Assembly (NCBI GenBank): GCA_013694695.1 | Contig: JACDBX010000045.1 | Coordinates: 1 to 57,467 of the forward strand | DNA from: Gemmatimonadales bacterium | GTDB taxonomy: Bacteria > Gemmatimonadota > Gemmatimonadetes > Gemmatimonadales > GWC2-71-9 | Reading direction: 5' to 3' | Length of the DNA: 57,467 nt | In this document: in pieces, positions 1-8,625 of the stretch | Layout of the letters: the number at the start of each line of letters is the position of its first letter | Numbering within the stretch: position 1 is the first letter of the stretch | Notes under the pieces: generated by a model | The model's database searches: none | What the model was told of the DNA's origin: nothing | Seen by the model: only the letters and a program-made list of their open reading frames with translations | Translations under genes and position numbers: made by a program

Positions 1-24
1 GCTCCAGCCAGCTCGGCACACACT

Positions 25-2232
25 TCACGACACCGTCACCCGCACGATCACATTCCTCCCCGCATCGTCCGCGTACCGCTTGTACCGACTGAGGAATGAT
101 CGATACGACGTGTCGAGGATGTTCCGCGCCTGCAGGTCGAGCAGCACGCGCCGACCGGCGACATCGAACGCTCCACCAGTGCTGACGTTCACGAGGGTGT
201 ATCCCGCGGGTGCGAAATCGTCGGGGTCGAGCCGGCGCTGTCGTGCGTTCGTCTCGCCACCGACCTGAACGTAAATGTCGTGCACGGTGGGGACCCTTGG
301 CTCGAGCCGAACATTGTACGTGAACCGCACCGGTGCCACGAAGGCCAGCGGCAGGTCGGTCGTCGTGTTCTGGCCGCGGGTGTAATCCACGCCACCGCGC
401 AGGTGGAGCCATGTTCGGAGGTGCACATCGGCCGACGCCTCCATCCCGGTCAGGACTGCATCGCCCTGTTCATACCGATACACCTGAAACCCCGATTCCG
501 GATCCGTCTCGCCAGTGGGATCGGGGTAGATGTAGTTGGTGATGGCGTTGCGGAACACCCCGATCTCTCCCTGCACGCCGTGTCCCTGCATCCGAACCGC
601 AACGTCGACGTTCAGCGATGCCTCGGTGCGCAGGGCGGAGTTGCCGACCTCGTAGCGCACGGTTCCCTCGTGAACACCGTTGGCGAAGAGCTCGAACGCT
701 GAGGGGGCCCGGAAGCCGCGACCGATGTTCGACACGAGTGCCACCGATTCCGTCACGCGCAGCAGGGCGCCAGCGTTGCCGGTAACGGCGCTCCAATCCT
801 GTTCGCCTCCGTCGAGTCCGAGCGCTTCGTTGGCCTCGTGCCGAAGGCGCCGCCAGTCGGCGCGCGCCCCGACCGAGAACTGCCACCGCCCGGCGTCGAT
901 CTGCTCGAAGGCATAAGCGCCGACATTGTCGGTCACGGAAGCCGGCACCAGCACCTCCTCGCCCGAGATCGAAACGGTGCTGCGCATGGCACTGATCCCG
1001 AGCACGCCGGCGAAGCGTCCTCCGGTCGCGTGATGGAGATGGATGTTTCCCATCGTGTTGATCGACTGCAGGCCGAGGGCGAAATCGGTGGTGCTCGCAT
1101 CCTCGAATTCGCGTCGATGATTGCTCTCGCGACCGAGATCGACCTCGATGCGGGCGGAGCCGAGGGCGATGTTGCCGGTGAGCGTCCCGCGCGACACCCC
1201 AACCCGCTGAAACGGGGTGGCACCAGGCTCCTCAGCGGGATCCTCGTGGATCTCCAGGCGCTCGCTGCGTCCGGTGAAGCTGGCTCCGAGTGTGCCCCAG
1301 CCGCCTCGTACAGCGAGCGCGGCCGAGCCGCCGTGCATGTCGAGCCCGGAGTTGGCGAGCGTCCCCGATGGGGTGCGCAGGTCGCCCTGGGTGCGCGCCG
1401 TGAGCGTGGTCCGGAAGCCGACTGGTCCGCGAGCGCCCTCGACCAGCAACGACCCGTCGGGCGCGTCGCCGTTGGTGCTGAACGATCCCGTGAGCCATTG
1501 GGAGACGAATGCCGGCCGGCCGGTCGCATCGGGCAGCTCGCGCTGCACCACGTTGATCACGCCGCCGAGTGCGTCCGACCCGTACAGCACGCTGGCTGGC
1601 CCGCGGATCACCTCGATTCGCTCGGCGGTTGCCGTCTCCACGTTCGGGGCATGTTCGTCGCCCCACTGCTGGCTCTCGATCCGCTGGCCGTTCTCCAGCA
1701 CGAGCACGCGGTTGGATGTCAGCCCGCGAATCACCGGTTTGCCCACGCCGGAGCCGGTCGAGAAGTTGCGCATTCCGGGCAGTGCCTCGAGTACCGCGCC
1801 GAGCGATGGCGCCTGTGCATTGGCGAGCCCGTCACCCTGCAGCACAGCCAGGGGCTGCGGCGACTCCAGGGCGGTGGTCGCAAGGGGCGTGGCGGTGGTC
1901 TGGATTGCGGCGAGCTCGATGATGGTGCGCGTGAGCGCCACGTCCAGTCGGGTGTCCTGCCCGCGAATCGTGACGCGCATCACCCGTGGACGGAACCCGA
2001 TCGCGGCGACGGACACGCCGTAGGTACCATCGGCAACATCGGTGAGCAGGAACCGGCCGTCCGCATCGGTACGGGTCGAGCGCGACGCCTCGAGGATCAC
2101 GATCCTGGCATCGGCGACCGGCCGTCCTGTGGTGTCGGTGACGCGGCCGACAAGTGAGTAGGCCCCGGGCTCATTGTGCGGCACCGGAAGTGGAAACATT
2201 GCGGTGGCAACCGCAAGCAGGATTGCAAGCAT
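25..2232 (-). CDS. TonB-dependent outer-membrane receptor with N-terminal regulatory-like domain
   Basis: Outer-membrane active-transport receptor, 735 residues from the chosen start. The order is signal peptide (MLAILLAVATAMF), a carboxypeptidase-regulatory-like beta domain (about 30-105, with GRVTDTTGRPVADARI), a plug domain (about 125-235, with VIRGLTSNRVLVLENG and IEVIRGPASVLYGSDALGG), then a C-terminal 22-strand-type barrel. The ATG at 2232 is preferred because GGAG (2238-2241) lies 5 bases upstream and the signal peptide begins there; an ATG at 2265 would add 11 residues before it. The plug carries a DEHAP segment resembling ZnuD-like zinc receptors, but the substrate is inferred, not proven. 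It is last in a long minus-strand run, after a small His/Cys exported protein and a histidine kinase, which suggests metal-linked expression. Confidence 0.9.
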   Translation of the reverse strand: MLAILLAVATAMFPLPVPHNEPGAYSLVGRVTDTTGRPVADARIVILEASRSTRTDADGRFLLTDVADGTYGVSVAAIGFRPRVMRVTIRGQDTRLDVALTRTIIELAAIQTTATPLATTALESPQPLAVLQGDGLANAQAPSLGAVLEALPGMRNFSTGSGVGKPVIRGLTSNRVLVLENGQRIESQQWGDEHAPNVETATAERIEVIRGPASVLYGSDALGGVINVVQRELPDATGRPAFVSQWLTGSFSTNGDAPDGSLLVEGARGPVGFRTTLTARTQGDLRTPSGTLANSGLDMHGGSAALAVRGGWGTLGASFTGRSERLEIHEDPAEEPGATPFQRVGVSRGTLTGNIALGSARIEVDLGRESNHRREFEDASTTDFALGLQSINTMGNIHLHHATGGRFAGVLGISAMRSTVSISGEEVLVPASVTDNVGAYAFEQIDAGRWQFSVGARADWRRLRHEANEALGLDGGEQDWSAVTGNAGALLRVTESVALVSNIGRGFRAPSAFELFANGVHEGTVRYEVGNSALRTEASLNVDVAVRMQGHGVQGEIGVFRNAITNYIYPDPTGETDPESGFQVYRYEQGDAVLTGMEASADVHLRTWLHLRGGVDYTRGQNTTTDLPLAFVAPVRFTYNVRLEPRVPTVHDIYVQVGGETNARQRRLDPDDFAPAGYTLVNVSTGGAFDVAGRRVLLDLQARNILDTSYRSFLSRYKRYADDAGRNVIVRVTVS

Positions 2233-2313
2233 CGGATCTCCATCCATGATGACAGGGCGCGGCATGGCCGCATGGTCCCGCAGGGCGGGATGAGCAGATC
2301 TTTGAAACGCCTG

Positions 2314-2643
2314 TCAGGCGGGAGGAGCGCGGGATCCTGGCGGAAGCGGAGGGAGGCGATCGAGGTGGGAATCATCGGGCGTGAGGATGGCGACCCGGCG
2401 GGTGGCCATCTCGAACCGTGGGGCATCGACGGAACTGCTGACCGGTGACGCCGAAGCGACTGGAGCTCCGATCACGCACCGTTCGGCGTGACAGGCCGGC
2501 CCATCGGCGGACTCGATATGGTGCACGCCCGCCGACTCGGCGTCCGCGTGGTACCAGATGGCGTCCGCGAGCGGCCCGATGAACGCGGCCCATGCGAATG
2601 ACAGCGCCGACATAAAGGCGATCGTGCGGCGAGCAGTGTTCAC
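2314..2643 (-). CDS. small exported His/Cys-containing protein, translationally coupled to kinase
   Basis: 109-residue protein that starts with GTG at 2643, overlapping the stop of the kinase gene (GTGA, 2640-2643). The N-terminus looks like a signal peptide (AFMSALSFAWAAFIGPLADA). The following stretch is rich in potential metal ligands (WYHADAESAGVHH, then ACHAERC), and the C-terminus is Pro-rich (PPLPPGSRAPPA). I do not recognise a family with certainty; the layout recalls small periplasmic metal-binding proteins next to TonB receptors. The receptor gene follows 81 bases downstream, so a shared transcript is likely. A metal-buffering or metal-sensing role is inferred only from the His/Cys pattern and the context. 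Confidence 0.6.
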   Translation of the reverse strand: MNTARRTIAFMSALSFAWAAFIGPLADAIWYHADAESAGVHHIESADGPACHAERCVIGAPVASASPVSSSVDAPRFEMATRRVAILTPDDSHLDRLPPLPPGSRAPPA

Positions 2644-4280
2644 GCGACCGCAGCCTCCTGCAACGCCTCGCGCACCGCCGGGGGGCCGTCGCTCGGGATC
2701 AGGAACCAGAACGTGCTCCCCTTCCCGTGGATCGATTCCACACCAATCTGTCCGCCGTGCATCTCCACGAAGCGCTTGCACAGCGCGAGCCCGAGCCCGG
2801 TTCCCTGCACGGCGCGGGACGCGGTCGAGTCGACCTGGCTGAACTCACGGAAGAGTTTGTCCATGTCTTCTTGACGAATCCCGACCCCTGTATCGGACAC
2901 CGACACCCACACCACGTCGCGGGTCGCAAGCTTCGGCACCTCTCCGAGTCGGCCAGTGCTGGCCGTCGTCGGCATGGGCGCGACGGTGCGCACCGCCGAG
3001 ATGGTGATCTGGCCGCCTTCGGGGGTGAACTTCGATGCATTGGACAGGAGGTTGAAGAGGATCTGGCGGATCCTCGTGCCGTCGGCGATCACCTCGAGCT
3101 CGGCATCGGGGAGTTCCATCGCGCAGTCCTGTGTCCTCGCGGTGCGCAACGATGCCGTGTCCGTGATGGCACCGGTGACCGCGTCGCGCAGATCGAAGCG
3201 CGCAAGATTGAGCGTCATGCGACCGGCCTCGATCTTCGAGAGATCGAGCACCGAATTGATGAGGCCAAGCAGGTGGTTGCCGTTGCGCAGGATCGCCTCG
3301 AGAAACTCCTTCTGCTGCTCTTCCAGGGGCCCGAGACCCTCGGTCAGGAGCAGGTCGGAGAATCCGATGATTGCATTGAGCGGGGTACGCAGCTCGTGCG
3401 ACATGTTCGCGAGGAACTCGCTCTTGAGTCGCGTTGCACGCTGCAGTTCCTTGTTCTTGAGGGCGAGCATGCGCTCGTTGCGGCGCAGCTCCTCCAGTAC
3501 CGTAGTCCGGTCGAGGCCGAGCACCACCTGATCGCCGAGCGTCTGCAGGAGCTGGAGATCGTGGCCGGTGAACTGTCGACCGTCGCGCCGGTTGTAGGCA
3601 CAGAGCGCCCCGACCACCAGGCCAGCCGACCGCAACGGCACCATGGCAGCGCTCTGGAGCCGATCGTTCAACTCGTCATGGCGATGGTTGCGAGGGTCGG
3701 TTTCCATGTCATGCACGATCGCGGCCTCGTCGGCGGTGATGACGTGGCCCGCGAGCGACCGATCGATCGGGAGCAGCGACCCGACGGCTGGCATCAACGG
3801 CCCCGCGCCGGCCACAACCTTCACGAACCGACCCTCTTCCACCACCAGCATGATCGCGCCGCCCTCGGCCTCCAGGAGGTCAGCAGCGGCTTGGGCAATC
3901 TGGCGGTTGAGAGCGAGCAGGTCGTTGCCGGCCAGGAGCGCGGCGGAGAGATCGCGGAGGCGTTCGAGCTCACTGTTCCGGCGAGCCGATGCGTCGAGGG
4001 CCCGGGAGAGTGAATCCTTCTGGTGGTCAGCGAGAACTCGCCCCCGGCGCAGCGTGACGAAGGCGAGTGCCGACGAGACCGCGGCGAAGGCGAGTCCGCC
4101 ATCATACCTGCCGAGCGCCAGGAGCCCGACCGACGCCCAGCCGCAGAACAGGGCGAGGAACAGCATCGTGCCAGTGCGTGACAGGGCTGTATATCCGGGA
4201 CTGGGCTCGGGGGTGGCGGCCGTGTAAGAGGCCGTCACCATCGAAACGCTCGGTCCGTCCGGAACCCCGCCAGCGCTCAC
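2640..4280 (-). CDS. membrane GAF-domain sensor histidine kinase
   Basis: 546-residue sensor kinase. Two hydrophobic segments (about 37-57 and 62-78) are followed by a coiled linker, a GAF domain (about 105-255), a HisKA dimerisation domain with phospho-acceptor His295 (NMSHELRTPLN), and a HATPase domain with N box (Asn414), G1 box (DTGVGI, from 463) and G2 box (GTGLGL, 493-498). About 20 Pro/Thr-rich residues are inserted between the N and G1 boxes. The GTG start at 4280 overlaps the stop of the upstream [2Fe-2S] protein (GTGA). No response regulator lies beside it, so its partner is elsewhere. The coupling to a Bfd-like protein upstream and to a His/Cys protein and TonB receptor downstream hints at a redox or metal signal, which is inference. 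Confidence 0.93.
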   Translation of the reverse strand: MSAGGVPDGPSVSMVTASYTAATPEPSPGYTALSRTGTMLFLALFCGWASVGLLALGRYDGGLAFAAVSSALAFVTLRRGRVLADHQKDSLSRALDASARRNSELERLRDLSAALLAGNDLLALNRQIAQAAADLLEAEGGAIMLVVEEGRFVKVVAGAGPLMPAVGSLLPIDRSLAGHVITADEAAIVHDMETDPRNHRHDELNDRLQSAAMVPLRSAGLVVGALCAYNRRDGRQFTGHDLQLLQTLGDQVVLGLDRTTVLEELRRNERMLALKNKELQRATRLKSEFLANMSHELRTPLNAIIGFSDLLLTEGLGPLEEQQKEFLEAILRNGNHLLGLINSVLDLSKIEAGRMTLNLARFDLRDAVTGAITDTASLRTARTQDCAMELPDAELEVIADGTRIRQILFNLLSNASKFTPEGGQITISAVRTVAPMPTTASTGRLGEVPKLATRDVVWVSVSDTGVGIRQEDMDKLFREFSQVDSTASRAVQGTGLGLALCKRFVEMHGGQIGVESIHGKGSTFWFLIPSDGPPAVREALQEAAVA

Positions 4281-4495
4281 GCCGTGCCCTCCGAATCATT
4301 GGTTTCGACCAGCACCTGATGGAACACCGTGGTGCCGATCCGGATCATTTCCCGTAAATACGGCCGGCAGAGGCCGCATTGTGCGCCGCAACCAGTTTCC
4401 CGCATCAGCCGATCAAGGTCCCAACTCCCTGCCCGGACCCTCGGCAAGAGCTGTGCAAAGAGCGTGCGCTGGCATACACAGCGGTCGATATCCAC
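4277..4495 (-). CDS. Bfd-like [2Fe-2S] protein
   Basis: 72-residue protein with the Cys spacing of bacterioferritin-associated ferredoxin: C6-x-C8, then C40-x2-C43 after 31 residues, as in the Bfd/NirB-type [2Fe-2S] fold. An additional Cys36 sits in TGCGAQCGLC. Bfd proteins usually release iron from bacterioferritin, but no ferritin gene is adjacent here. The start is GTG at 4495, 13 bases after the SDR stop. The stop overlaps the kinase start by 4 bases (GTGA), so the two are probably translated together. The family assignment is firm; a role in iron or redox signalling to the kinase is a hypothesis from gene order. Confidence 0.85.
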   Translation of the reverse strand: MDIDRCVCQRTLFAQLLPRVRAGSWDLDRLMRETGCGAQCGLCRPYLREMIRIGTTVFHQVLVETNDSEGTA

Positions 4496-4507
4496 GCCCT
4501 GGCCCTG

Positions 4508-5224
4508 TCAGGGGGCCGCGGGACGGATATCGAGCTCACTCACCAGCGCCCTGTCCGGGAGGGATAAGGCATCGATGATGACAGCGGCAACATCTTCCGA
4601 TCGCAGCATGCGCTCAGGCGGCATCTCGCCCAGCAGGTGCTGATCGCGGCGGAGATCGGTGTCGACCGAACCGGGGCAGACCGTCAGCACCCGGACACCG
4701 TCGTGGCGTACCTCGGCCAGGAGCGACGACGAAAACCCGAGGACGGCATGCTTCGAAGCGGCGTAGGCCGTCCCGCCCTTGAAGCCGTTCCTGCCCGCCA
4801 GCGACGAGACGTTGATCACGAATCCCCGCTGGCGTTGGCGCATCCCACTCAGCACTGCCTGGGTCACCACGAAGAGCGACCTGACGTTGCTCGCGAAGGT
4901 GGTGTCCCAGTCCTCGAGCGTGAGTTCGCTGAAGGGCTTCAGGATGCCGACGCCGGCGTTGTTGACCAGCACGTCGGCCGGGCCCAGTCGCGACTCGACG
5001 TGATCGACGAGGGCGCGGACGCCGTCAGGATCGCTGACGTCGCAAGGCTGGCCAGCGGCGTCGATCCCCTCGGCACGCAGCTCCGCAATTACATCGGCGA
5101 GCGGGCCGGGCCGCCGCGCGCACACGCCCACGGAATACCCGGCCCGACCGAGTGCAAGGGCTGTGGCCCGACCGATCCCGGCGGACGCCCCGGTGACGAG
5201 CGCGACGCGTTGCGGTGTGGTCAT
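4508..5224 (-). CDS. short-chain dehydrogenase/reductase
   Basis: 238-residue classical SDR with a Rossmann fold: cofactor motif TGASAGIG (11-18), NNAG (88-91), catalytic Ser in NVSSLAG (about 140) and YxxxK (Tyr154, Lys158). Length and motifs fit 3-oxoacyl-ACP reductase or sepiapterin-reductase-like members, and the substrate cannot be told from sequence. The arginines after beta-2 (CARRPG) favour NADP(H). The ATG start at 5224 overlaps the ThyX stop (ATGA, 5221-5224), so it is translationally coupled to thyX. Production of a pterin or folate-related cofactor would fit this neighbour but is speculative. Confidence 0.92.
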   Translation of the reverse strand: MTTPQRVALVTGASAGIGRATALALGRAGYSVGVCARRPGPLADVIAELRAEGIDAAGQPCDVSDPDGVRALVDHVESRLGPADVLVNNAGVGILKPFSELTLEDWDTTFASNVRSLFVVTQAVLSGMRQRQRGFVINVSSLAGRNGFKGGTAYAASKHAVLGFSSSLLAEVRHDGVRVLTVCPGSVDTDLRRDQHLLGEMPPERMLRSEDVAAVIIDALSLPDRALVSELDIRPAAP

Positions 5225-5976
5225 ACCTTGTGGTGCACCACGCGCCCGGCCTGTTCGCCGTCATCGGCGGGGTACAGCTCGAAATCATGGAAGAACGCCG
5301 GCGCCTCGGCCCGCAACGTCTCCAGTATCCTGACGGCGCACCGCCGGATCTCGCGTTCGGCGCCTTCGCCGAGGCGCAGTTCAAGCATGGTACGCCATGC
5401 GCGGGTGTTTCCGCTCACGACGATCTTCGTTTCGGTTGCATTGGGGAGCAGCGACCGCGCGGCCTCGCGAGCCATCTTCCGCCGGTGCACCTTGCTCTCG
5501 ACCCACGCGTAGCGCTCCATCAATCTTTCGACGGCGGTGACGTAACTGTCCTGGGCAGCGGCGACCTGGGTGCCCCACGCATCCTCCAGCTCCGCGTCGC
5601 CCTGCATCGCGGGCGGCATCACGAATGCCGCCTCCGACTCGTCGACGTAGCGCTGCGAGAGCTGCGAATAACCGAACCCGGCGCGGTGTCGGACCAGCTC
5701 GTGTGTCAGCGAGCGCGAGACCCCCTCGATGAGCACCACGTACACCGCGTGCTCGAACACCGATCCGTGTCCCTGCTTCAGGATGTTGCCGAGATACTCG
5801 GCCGTACTCCGTCCGGCCGGGTTGTGCTGGCTCATGTAGCAGAGCCGGCCGGCGAACTCGGCCAGGCGCTCGCCGTCGGTGCCGGGCTCGTGCCATTGCA
5901 CGGCGAGATGCGCCGGCTCGACAAACTGCGGGCGGGCGATCAGGGTGACAACGGGTTCGCGGTAAATCTTGATCAT
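5221..5976 (-). CDS. thyX: flavin-dependent thymidylate synthase ThyX
   Basis: Makes dTMP from dUMP using methylene-tetrahydrofolate, FAD and NADPH. The 251-residue protein from ATG 5976 (MIKIYREPVV) shows the ThyX signature RHRAGFGYSQLSQR (96-109, RHR then Ser and SQR) and the family segment HGSVFEH (70-76). The open frame extends upstream to 6189, but that part overlaps the end of the FAD-oxidase gene and has no coding character, so the ATG at 5976 is chosen. It lies 46 bases after the oxidase stop. No thyA or dihydrofolate reductase gene is seen in this window. Confidence 0.95.
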   Translation of the reverse strand: MIKIYREPVVTLIARPQFVEPAHLAVQWHEPGTDGERLAEFAGRLCYMSQHNPAGRSTAEYLGNILKQGHGSVFEHAVYVVLIEGVSRSLTHELVRHRAGFGYSQLSQRYVDESEAAFVMPPAMQGDAELEDAWGTQVAAAQDSYVTAVERLMERYAWVESKVHRRKMAREAARSLLPNATETKIVVSGNTRAWRTMLELRLGEGAEREIRRCAVRILETLRAEAPAFFHDFELYPADDGEQAGRVVHHKV

Positions 5977-6022
5977 GGATGCGGGCGGGTTGGAGTCGGG
6001 GGAAGGTAACGGGTTGGAGCAC

Positions 6023-7615
6023 TCACCAGCGGCATCGCCCCCAGTCAGCGGTGCGTTCCAGGTCGGCGAGCCATTCGTCGGCATCCGCAGGGATTGCCGG
6101 GGCATTCGGGCCAAGCTTGAGGCTGGCGAGCGGATCGGCCCGACCAATGATGACGCCCGGATTGAAGAGGCCGATCGGGTCGAAGGCATCCTTGACGGCT
6201 GCGTGACATTGCATCACCGCCTCCCCGTACAACGCGCCCAGCAGCGGCGCGCGGAGGCGGCCCGCACCGTGTTCCCCCGACGGCGTTCCGCCGAGCGCGA
6301 TCACGTCGCCAGACACGCGGCGGTAGACTGCCGCGATGCGATCAGGCCATGACGGGTCGCCGGTACGTGGCAGAAGATTCACGTGCACGTGACCGTCGCC
6401 GGCATGCCCGAAGATGACCACATCCACCCCGGCACTTCGGCAGGCCGCGTCGACCGCCTCGATATAGGCCTGCAGCGCTCCAGGCGGCACGCATCCGTCC
6501 TCGACCACCTGCAGTGACCGGCGGCCGTCTTCCAGCGCCGCGAGCGCGGGTGACGCACCGTGGCGCACCGCCCAGAGCCGCTCGATCTCGTCGGGCCGGA
6601 GGGCAAGGTCAATCCGGGCATGCGGCGCGGTGGCTGCAGCCGCGGCGGCCATCCGGGCACTGACCTCGCTGGCGTCATCCCCGGTGAAGTCGGCGAGCAG
6701 GATACTGCCGGCGCCGAGCAGCGCCGCATCGGTATCGACGGACTGCTGGGTGCGCCGGATCACCCCGAGAAACGATTCGTCAAGGAACTCGAGCGTCTCG
6801 GGGTCATACGGACGAATGGCCTCGATCGCGGGCTCCAGGTGGTCCCGCCGATCCAGCACGGCACGGAGCGACATCCGCACGGCGGGCTGGGCATCGAGTC
6901 GCACGGTGAGCCGGGTGATCACGCCGAGTGTACCCTCGGACCCGATCACGACATCGATCAATTCGCGATGAGCGAGCCAGTGGTCGAGTGCGTAACCGGC
7001 GCTGTTCTTCCGCACTGCTGGATACCGTCGCCGGATCTCGTCGCGGTGCTGCTCCAGCACCGGCACGACCTGTTGCGCCCAGCGACCAACTACCGGATGG
7101 GTGCCCGGCGGTGACTCGCCCCGCGCGAGATGCAGCGGTCCGTCAACGGTCTCCAGGGTCAGCGCTTCGATCCACGGCCTGATGCTTCCATGTCGGAGGC
7201 TCGCCGCGCCCGCCGCATTGGTCGACACCATCCCGCCAAGGGTCGCCCATGCTGCACTCGATGGCTCGGGCGGGAGTCGCAGCCCGTGCGGCGCGGCGGC
7301 GGCGCGGAGTTCCGCGAGTGTCAGTGACGGGGAAACGATGGCCCGCCGCGCGATCGCGTCAACGTCACACCCACCGCTGTCGAAAGAGGAGAGGTCGAGC
7401 ACCAGGCCGGGGCCGATGTTCCCGCCATCCATCGCGGTGCCAGCGCCGCGCGGCGTGATCGACAGTGATGCGTTCCGCGCGTCACCGATGGTTGCGCGCA
7501 GCATGCCAATGTCGCGGGGCCGCGCCACCGCGGCGGGGATGATCCGCATGATGCCGGCGCCCTGGCTATATCGGGCGCGCCGGGCCATGTCACGGTCGAG
7601 GAGTTCGGGCGTCAC
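6023..7615 (-). CDS. FAD-linked oxidase of the GlcD/lactate-dehydrogenase type
   Basis: 530-residue flavoprotein. The N-terminal PCMH-type FAD-binding domain carries TPRGAGTAMDGG (about 54-65) and a GGMVSTNAAGA segment; the C-terminal FAD-oxidase domain carries FGHAGDGHVHVNL and SGEHGAGRL. These fit the GlcD/D-lactate dehydrogenase/alkyldihydroxyacetone-phosphate synthase superfamily. There is no Fe-S or Cys-rich CCG domain, so it is GlcD-like only. The start is GTG at 7615, overlapping the stop of the squalene-synthase-like gene (GTGA). A longer reading frame up to 7918 only shadows that gene. The substrate is probably a 2-hydroxy acid or an isoprenoid-related compound, but unknown. Confidence 0.9.
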   Translation of the reverse strand: MTPELLDRDMARRARYSQGAGIMRIIPAAVARPRDIGMLRATIGDARNASLSITPRGAGTAMDGGNIGPGLVLDLSSFDSGGCDVDAIARRAIVSPSLTLAELRAAAAPHGLRLPPEPSSAAWATLGGMVSTNAAGAASLRHGSIRPWIEALTLETVDGPLHLARGESPPGTHPVVGRWAQQVVPVLEQHRDEIRRRYPAVRKNSAGYALDHWLAHRELIDVVIGSEGTLGVITRLTVRLDAQPAVRMSLRAVLDRRDHLEPAIEAIRPYDPETLEFLDESFLGVIRRTQQSVDTDAALLGAGSILLADFTGDDASEVSARMAAAAAATAPHARIDLALRPDEIERLWAVRHGASPALAALEDGRRSLQVVEDGCVPPGALQAYIEAVDAACRSAGVDVVIFGHAGDGHVHVNLLPRTGDPSWPDRIAAVYRRVSGDVIALGGTPSGEHGAGRLRAPLLGALYGEAVMQCHAAVKDAFDPIGLFNPGVIIGRADPLASLKLGPNAPAIPADADEWLADLERTADWGRCRW

Positions 7616-8625
7616 GCCCGCCGCCAGGCGCGTTGCAGGCGACCGGCAACCGCGGCGATCGCGGTGCTTGAGGGAAGCAGCAGCGCCGCGGTGCCGAGAA
7701 GGAGGTACACCTCGCGGCGGGGCATTTTCACGGTGGTGCTTGCCACACCTTGCGCCGCGTTGCGCCGGACCAGCGCCAGCGTGCGGAGGGCGAACAGCAG
7801 CTGCACCACGCAGAAGAGCCGGATCCGGAAAGCACGGCGTGGCACGGCAAGCGAATAAGCGAGCGCGTCCCGCAGCATTCGCTCGGCAAGCTCGATCAGC
7901 GGTTGGACCACCTGCCACGATTCTGCCGTGTGGCCCGGCGCGAGGAACTCCAGCGGCGTGATGCCAGCTGCCGCCCAGTGTGACGCCGGGAAATACACCC
8001 GTCCCTCAGCGAGGTCGTTGCCGACGTCACGAATCACGTTGGTGAGCTGCAACCCGACCCCGAAATTGACAGCGTGGCGGTGCATGATCGCCAAGCGGGC
8101 ACCGCGAACACCGTGGGCGTGGTTCTGGTACAGGTCGGTGAGCATCAGGCCGACGGTCCCCGCCACGTAGTAGCAGTACTGCTCAAGCTCGGCCTGCGTG
8201 GCGAAGAGCGGGGTGGTGCTGTCGGGGCGCGGGGCCAGGGACACCGACATGCCGTCGATCATCTCGACCGCGTACCGCGCGATGGCATGCACATCCGCTG
8301 CACCGAGGCGGTGGAGTTCGCGATGCACGGAATCCGCAATCCGCATCAGCGCGTGCTCATCGGCAGTGTGCCCGATGCCGTCAACGGGAAGCGCACTCGG
8401 CTCACCCGTCTGGACGGCCGTTCGCCAGGTGGCAAGCAGTTCGCGACGCCGGGGAATGGGGAGGGCGGAATCATCTTCGATCGTATCCGCGACCCGGCAG
8501 ACCAGGTATGCGATCGCAACCGCGCGGGAGAGCGGCGCGGGCAGCATTCGAATGGTTAGCGCAAAGGACCGGGACACCCGGGGGAGGATGGCCTCGCACT
8601 GGCGCCAGTCGTCGAAAGGATTCAG
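7612..8625 (-). CDS. squalene/phytoene synthase family protein (probable CTG start)
   Basis: Head-to-head prenyl transferase family. Both Asp-rich motifs are present: DTIED in CRVADTIEDD and NVIRDVGNDLAEGRVYFP (DxxxD). The Ser/Arg-rich start SRSFALTIRML and a hydrophobic C-terminal helix (VYLLLGTAALLLP) resemble squalene synthase more than plant-type phytoene synthase. The first ATG/GTG start is GTG at 8577, but the upstream codons encode conserved family sequence (DDWRQCEAILPRVSRSF) with no ATG or GTG available. A CTG at 8625 overlaps the preceding stop as CTGA, mirroring the GTGA/ATGA junctions of this operon, so it is proposed as the start (337 residues; 321 from GTG 8577). The product, squalene or a carotenoid precursor, is not determined. 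Confidence 0.85.
   Translation of the reverse strand: MNPFDDWRQCEAILPRVSRSFALTIRMLPAPLSRAVAIAYLVCRVADTIEDDSALPIPRRRELLATWRTAVQTGEPSALPVDGIGHTADEHALMRIADSVHRELHRLGAADVHAIARYAVEMIDGMSVSLAPRPDSTTPLFATQAELEQYCYYVAGTVGLMLTDLYQNHAHGVRGARLAIMHRHAVNFGVGLQLTNVIRDVGNDLAEGRVYFPASHWAAAGITPLEFLAPGHTAESWQVVQPLIELAERMLRDALAYSLAVPRRAFRIRLFCVVQLLFALRTLALVRRNAAQGVASTTVKMPRREVYLLLGTAALLLPSSTAIAAVAGRLQRAWRRA

Noticed and set aside
838..2157. Long plus-strand open frame (439 codons) opposite the TonB receptor gene
   Set aside because: Antisense shadow of a clear receptor gene; composition follows the third-codon GC bias of the real gene, and no domain is visible.
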